DNA from: Tranzscheliella williamsii
Taxonomy: Eukaryota > Basidiomycota > Ustilaginomycetes > Ustilaginales > Ustilaginaceae
Length of the DNA: 64,000 nt
Direction of reading: 5' to 3'
Assembly: GCA_023212725.1 (NCBI GenBank)
Contig: JALBYF010000062.1
Span: 42,574 to 106,573, forward strand
In this document: positions 60,258-64,000 of the stretch, in pieces
How the letters are laid out: each line of letters begins with the position of its first letter
Position numbering within the stretch: position 1 is the first letter of the stretch
Program-made: the position numbers and the translations under genes
Notes under the pieces: model-generated
The model's input: the letters and a program-made list of their open reading frames with translations, nothing else
Database searches by the model: none
Told to the model about the DNA's origin: nothing

Positions 60258-60914
60258 CCCCTGTCTCTCTGTATACCTCAACGTAAACGCTTCGTGTAGG
60301 TCACACTCGTCGTTGCGGGTGCCTGCTGCCTTCCCACGTCATTGCAATTCATCCCCTTAGACCCCCGCTAGCCAAACCGAGGTTGGCAAGCACTAACAAC
60401 CGCACAGGATGTGGCTAAGATCTAGATCGGGTGTGGCAGCCCAATGATCGGTGATGGGGGTTGGTCTTGATTAACCTTAGCTCTGTTGGGCTCGCATCGG
60501 GCTGCGATCGGGGCTCGGCCGAGCAACACCCAACCAGTAGACTTCCGGCACGTGATCTATGCACGTTTGAAAATTGGGTACGAAATTCAATCATCACCGA
60601 GCATAGGGCTGCTCAATTCAGTCATGATACCATATAGAATTGCATCAGTTAAAGGCTTCTTGAATTGCGAACTCAACCCCGTAATATCTGCCTCAAGTTA
60701 CACATTGCCCTTATTGCGACCCTTTCTTGCGCGGTAGCAAGGGATCGGCTGAATGCCTGGCTGCTGTTTCGCCAAGCGTTCAAGTTACGTTGCCAAGTGG
60801 GAAGGCGGGCTGGACGCCATCAGAATTGCGTTGGGCTTGTCTTCTTGATCCGACCCTTCACCCTCACCTTTCCTCACCGTCAAGAACACCCCCCGCCGTC
60901 GCACTATAGTCAAC
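60258..60914. promoter_or_regulatory. KEI1 3' end and RPL26 promoter region
   Basis: About 660 bases. The right half has AT-richer DNA (near 60580-60710) then a CT-rich stretch just before the RPL26 start, common in ribosomal-protein promoters. No gene recognised. Confidence 0.45.
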
Positions 60915-62043
60915 ATGGTCAGCGCTTCCCGTCGATCCCAGCGAAAAGCGCACTTCGATGCCCCCGCCCACATCGTAAGGAAGATCCTTTCCGCTTCCCT
61001 CAACAAGGAGCTCCGATCCGAGCACGGCGTAAGTAGTCACCAGCATGATTCAGCATCCACGTCCGCTCCAGCACGAGATGTCGCCGTCACCTCAGTCGTA
61101 ACAACAGCAACCTCAGTAGCAGAAGCAGCATACCAATCGACAAACCACATTCAGCTAACTGCACATCGTGGCGACAAAACGACATGCGCAACATTGGTGT
61201 ATCCAGATCGGCTGTTAGTCTGCCATTCGTTCCAGGCATGGGCATCGTCCTGTTGGCCGCGAGGAGGCGGGGTGGGCGGGCTGCCACTGTATGCGGTGGC
61301 AGATGGGTAGAGAGGATCATCTGGAGGCGAGGACCACGGCAACCGAATAGCAGGCAAGGACCTTCATGGGAAGGATCTGCTGTCCTTTGTGCCTCTTCTG
61401 GTGGCATGTTGCACCTCATTACGCCCTTTCAGGCTTCTGTTGGGCAATCTAGAACTGCCACCGGGGAGGGAGCCAACGCCAGTTTCTTGCAAGGCAGCGA
61501 GAGGATGCGGGTGTCGTTCTAGACACATCCTAGTTACGTCGCATCAGGCCTGCTCATGTCACAGCGAGCCTCACGCCAGATACTTTCCTCCGACAATCCT
61601 CAGGGAACAGCACCAACACCGTCCTGCTCTCTTTCGCTGCTACCTCTGCTGCTACGACCGTTGTGGCCACTGCATCTGAGATACGTTGGGAGTGGATGCT
61701 GGGCATCTTGTGATAAAGACAGAGAAGCTGACCTTGTTGTTCATTTACGTTTCGCCTGCAGATCCGATCCCTCCCCATCCGAAAGGATGACGAGGTCCTG
61801 ATCGTCCGTGGTTCCAACAAGGGCGCTGAGGGCAAGGTCACCCAGGTCTACCGAAAGAAGTGGGTTATCCACGTTCAGCAGGTCCACCGGGAGAAGATCA
61901 ACGGCGCCACCATCCCTCTCGGCATCCACCCCTCCAACGTCGTCATCACCAAGTTGAAGCTCGACGCTGACCGCAAGAACATCATCTCCCGAAAGACCGG
62001 CAAGCCCGTTCAGGATGCTGATGTTGAGATGAAGGACAACTAA
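60915..62043 (+). CDS. RPL26: 60S ribosomal protein L26 (uL24)
   Basis: Core large-subunit protein near the exit tunnel. Two exons, 60915-61028 and 61762-62043, give 131 residues. Exon 1 encodes [20 protein letters not shown] and on to SEHG; exon 2 begins [17 protein letters not shown], the KOW motif, and ends with a short acidic tail after [13 protein letters not shown]. Splicing (GTAAGT ... GCAG) joins at the family position (yeast reads QYG then IKALP). The intron of 733 bases is by far the largest in the window. I looked for box C/D or H/ACA features in it and saw no convincing snoRNA. Confidence 0.96.
61029..61761 (+). other. Long RPL26 intron
   Basis: 733 bases, against about 90-125 for most other introns here and 381 in ARG1. 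It contains several short open frames without domains and a pyrimidine-rich stretch before the acceptor. Intronic regulation or a hidden small RNA is possible, but unproven. Confidence 0.8.
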
Positions 62044-63062
62044 GCGACCTGCCTGTTACCATTCGGTGGTAATCTGGTTCGGTAGTTTCGTAACCGTGTT
62101 TCTTCTCCACTCAGCATCATTGTTCACTTGCACGCACACCTTTAGGCCATCGGAGAAGCGGACAGGGTCATGACGGTCATCATTCAGGGTCAGGCTTGTG
62201 GCTGATCGTAGCTTGCTGGGCGGGCCAAGTTATGTTTAACCGCATCTGACTTCGCGAGGCCTTCCTGAGCCTCTTCCTTATGGTCCTGACGTCGACGTTT
62301 TCTCTTACCGAGACGCGACATTTTTGTCCTCTTCGCATCTGCCAACCTCCTATGTTCTATGTACTCTTACGGCTGACCTGCTCCGGTCTAGGCAGTCCCC
62401 GGCATTCTCTTTCCACCTCACCAAAACCCTGCCCTAGGCAGGAAAGGAGCGATGCAGTAATCACGTTCAGTCGCGGCGAATCCAACGGAGGTCGGCTACC
62501 TCTTGGGTTTTGTCGTCTGCGTCACCCTCTTGCCCGCCTATCCATCTCCTTCCCCCTCTCTACTGCACATACATCTCTAGCCAAGCACCCCAAAATAAGA
62601 CACACTGATGATTCTAGTCATACCCGCTGTCTGACGTTGCGTGCACTTGGTAGGATTCACCGTCGCAACCTCCAATCAAGCATGGATGATCTGTATTTAC
62701 TTTCGCCATGTAGCCAGCGGCCGTGTAGGAGTTTGCGACCTGGGCAGCGATTCACCCGGCCCCGGTCTTTTTGCGGCCGACTTTCTGCAGCCTTGACAGC
62801 CGACGATTTCAGCATATGGGATGGATGTGGTGCCAGTGGGTCAGATGGGTTGGTGCTGGGTTGCGGGCAGAAGGGTGGGGGGCCGTGGCCGCTCGGCGCG
62901 CGAGTTCATCTCGCCAGGGGCGGCGCGGCGGTAGACGCCTGGAGAGGGAACGTATCGAGTGCTGGCGCGCGCTGTGGATGGACGACAGGCTGACAGCGCG
63001 AAGCCCTGCCAGCTACAGTACCGGTTCATAACGATTGCCATCACAGTACTCCATATCAAATC
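62044..63062. other. Downstream of RPL26, no gene recognised
   Basis: About 1 kb. The first 200 bases should be the RPL26 3' UTR. The remainder has only domainless frames (for example 62280-62993, Arg/Ser/Leu-rich). Confidence 0.45.
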
Positions 63063-63338
63063 TTGATTTGCACCTGTAACATGGTCCGCTACACCAACAC
63101 AAATTGCAGCATGATCTTCCTATCAACCCTCCACCAGAATTTCACCATGGTAGGCCAGAAGTGGCTAAGTGAAACACAACACAAACAAATTTATGATTAT
63201 GTACAGTCATGGTTAGGCATGGCTTATGCAGAAATTGCAAAGGTCATGCAGATCAGCAAGGTGTCACAATTGCAACAAGATGGGCTCAATGGGATGCTGA
63301 ACTGTATTGTCATGGGATGGGCCAAGGGACGTTGGTGA
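63063..63338 (+). pseudogene. Possible transposase relic (helix-turn-helix fragment)
   Basis: An AT-rich patch in GC-rich DNA encodes, from the ATG at 63147, a 63-residue fragment with LSETQHKQIYDYVQSW and MAYAEIAKVMQISKVS. The second part follows the helix-turn-helix pattern seen at the N terminus of Tc1/mariner-type transposases (aYxEIAKxLxIS). The frame stops at 63338 and no DDE/D catalytic part is found after it. It could be a broken element or a chance match. No clear terminal repeats or target duplication were seen. Confidence 0.3.
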
Positions 63339-64000
63339 CGAAGCTTGAGTAGCACATAGGCTCATATGGTCAGGTTGGCTGTCAACAGGAGAAGTACTCA
63401 TGGGAAGTGTGAACTTGGTTGAAGTGGCAGCCAGATCGACCGAGTCTGGATTTAGATGTGTAAGCCCGATCGATCGACTGGAACCCGGCCTACAGTTAGG
63501 CATCCAGTTGATCCTGGATGCGACGTCTGTTAGAATCTGGCTGTGTGTCGGCAAGCCCTATAAGGTGTCGCACGCACGTGATCCCCTTACAACCCTCATT
63601 AGTATGAATGTCGCGTGAACACACGCTTGAGTCGCTCGGCCACCACTCGGCTGAGTGACTCGATGCGCCGACAACTTAGTCATCAGCGCGCCCCCCATCG
63701 CACCTTCAGAGGAATCCATCATCTTTGTCATCTATCTCGTCTGCTTGTGTGCAGCACATGGTTACACGGGTGGCTCACTCATCACCAGACGACATCCCCT
63801 GTCATCCATGCAAAACACCTGAGCAAACCGCCCTACCCTCACTCAAGCACAGTCTCTCACACATTCTCCTGGCCCATCAGCAACCTGTTACAGCCGGTAG
63901 GCCGAATTTCCCACACGGTCCCGCGCGTTCGACAGAAAGGGGGCGACCGCGTCGGGCAATGACCGTGGTGAAGCCACCGGCCGACAAGTTGCCAACCTTG
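63339..64000. other. Right end of window, no gene recognised
   Basis: About 660 bases with only short frames on both strands. An imperfect inverted repeat (GAGTCGCTCGGC against GCTGAGTGACTC) lies at 63630-63662. A gene starting beyond the window cannot be excluded. Confidence 0.4.

Noticed and set aside
61029..61761. snoRNA inside the RPL26 intron
   Set aside because: A TGATAAA and a CTGA occur near 61711 but only about 20 bases apart, too close for a box C/D RNA.
63264..63554. 96-codon minus-strand frame near the window end
   Set aside because: Low-complexity Ser/Thr/Pro text with no domain.

Overview
The window is nuclear DNA from a fungus, most likely a smut-type basidiomycete (Ustilaginomycotina, Ustilaginales-like). 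Four things point there. Genes are GC-rich and tightly packed on both strands, with few short introns (12.5 kb of one gene has none). The biosynthetic enzymes are fungal (homoisocitrate dehydrogenase of the aminoadipate lysine route, argininosuccinate synthase). There are fungal-only subunits (Kei1, Yvc1-type channel). Regulatory genes have long low-complexity tails and long pyrimidine-rich leaders. The genus is inferred; I could not search.

Layout. 1-12528: MDN1/REA1 (midasin), cut at its 5' side by the window edge. 12529-19594: about 7 kb without a recognisable gene; its right half is probably the leader of the next gene. 19595-21727: a C2H2 transcription factor. 22115-26936: an amino-acid biosynthesis block, LYS12 (+) and ARG1 (-), bracketed by two identical, inverted, intron-containing tRNA-Val(AAC) genes and holding a tRNA-Arg(ACG) whose downstream side is an A-rich tandem repeat. 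27120-33289: PGK1 (-), RPC53 (+), GCD6 (-). 33681-41175: GRC3 (+), tRNA-Trp (-), VPS2 (+), BTN1/CLN3 (+). 42163-47359: an MKK1/2-type MAPKK and a bHLH factor. 47521-54222: CDC123 (-), CBC2 (+), a SPOUT1-type RNA methyltransferase (-), PER1 (-). 55080-55643: an unrecognised small protein. 55923-56038: tRNA-Ser(AGA). 56224-60257: a YVC1-type channel (-) and KEI1 (+). 60915-62043: RPL26 with a 733-bp intron. 62044-64000: no gene recognised, but an AT-rich patch that may be a transposase relic.

This is housekeeping genome, not a dedicated gene cluster. Functional echoes exist: MDN1, GRC3 and RPL26 all serve 60S ribosome production; GCD6 and CDC123 both act on eIF2; PER1, KEI1, the MAPKK and the channel relate to membrane, wall and vacuole biology. 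These may be chance. All five tRNA genes have introns. I found no convincing new biological system. The most worthwhile items are the inverted tRNA-Val pair around LYS12/ARG1, the tandem T-run repeat beside tRNA-Arg, the long RPL26 intron, the hairpin in the 7-kb gap, the Glu-Gly repeat in the channel tail and the possible transposase relic.
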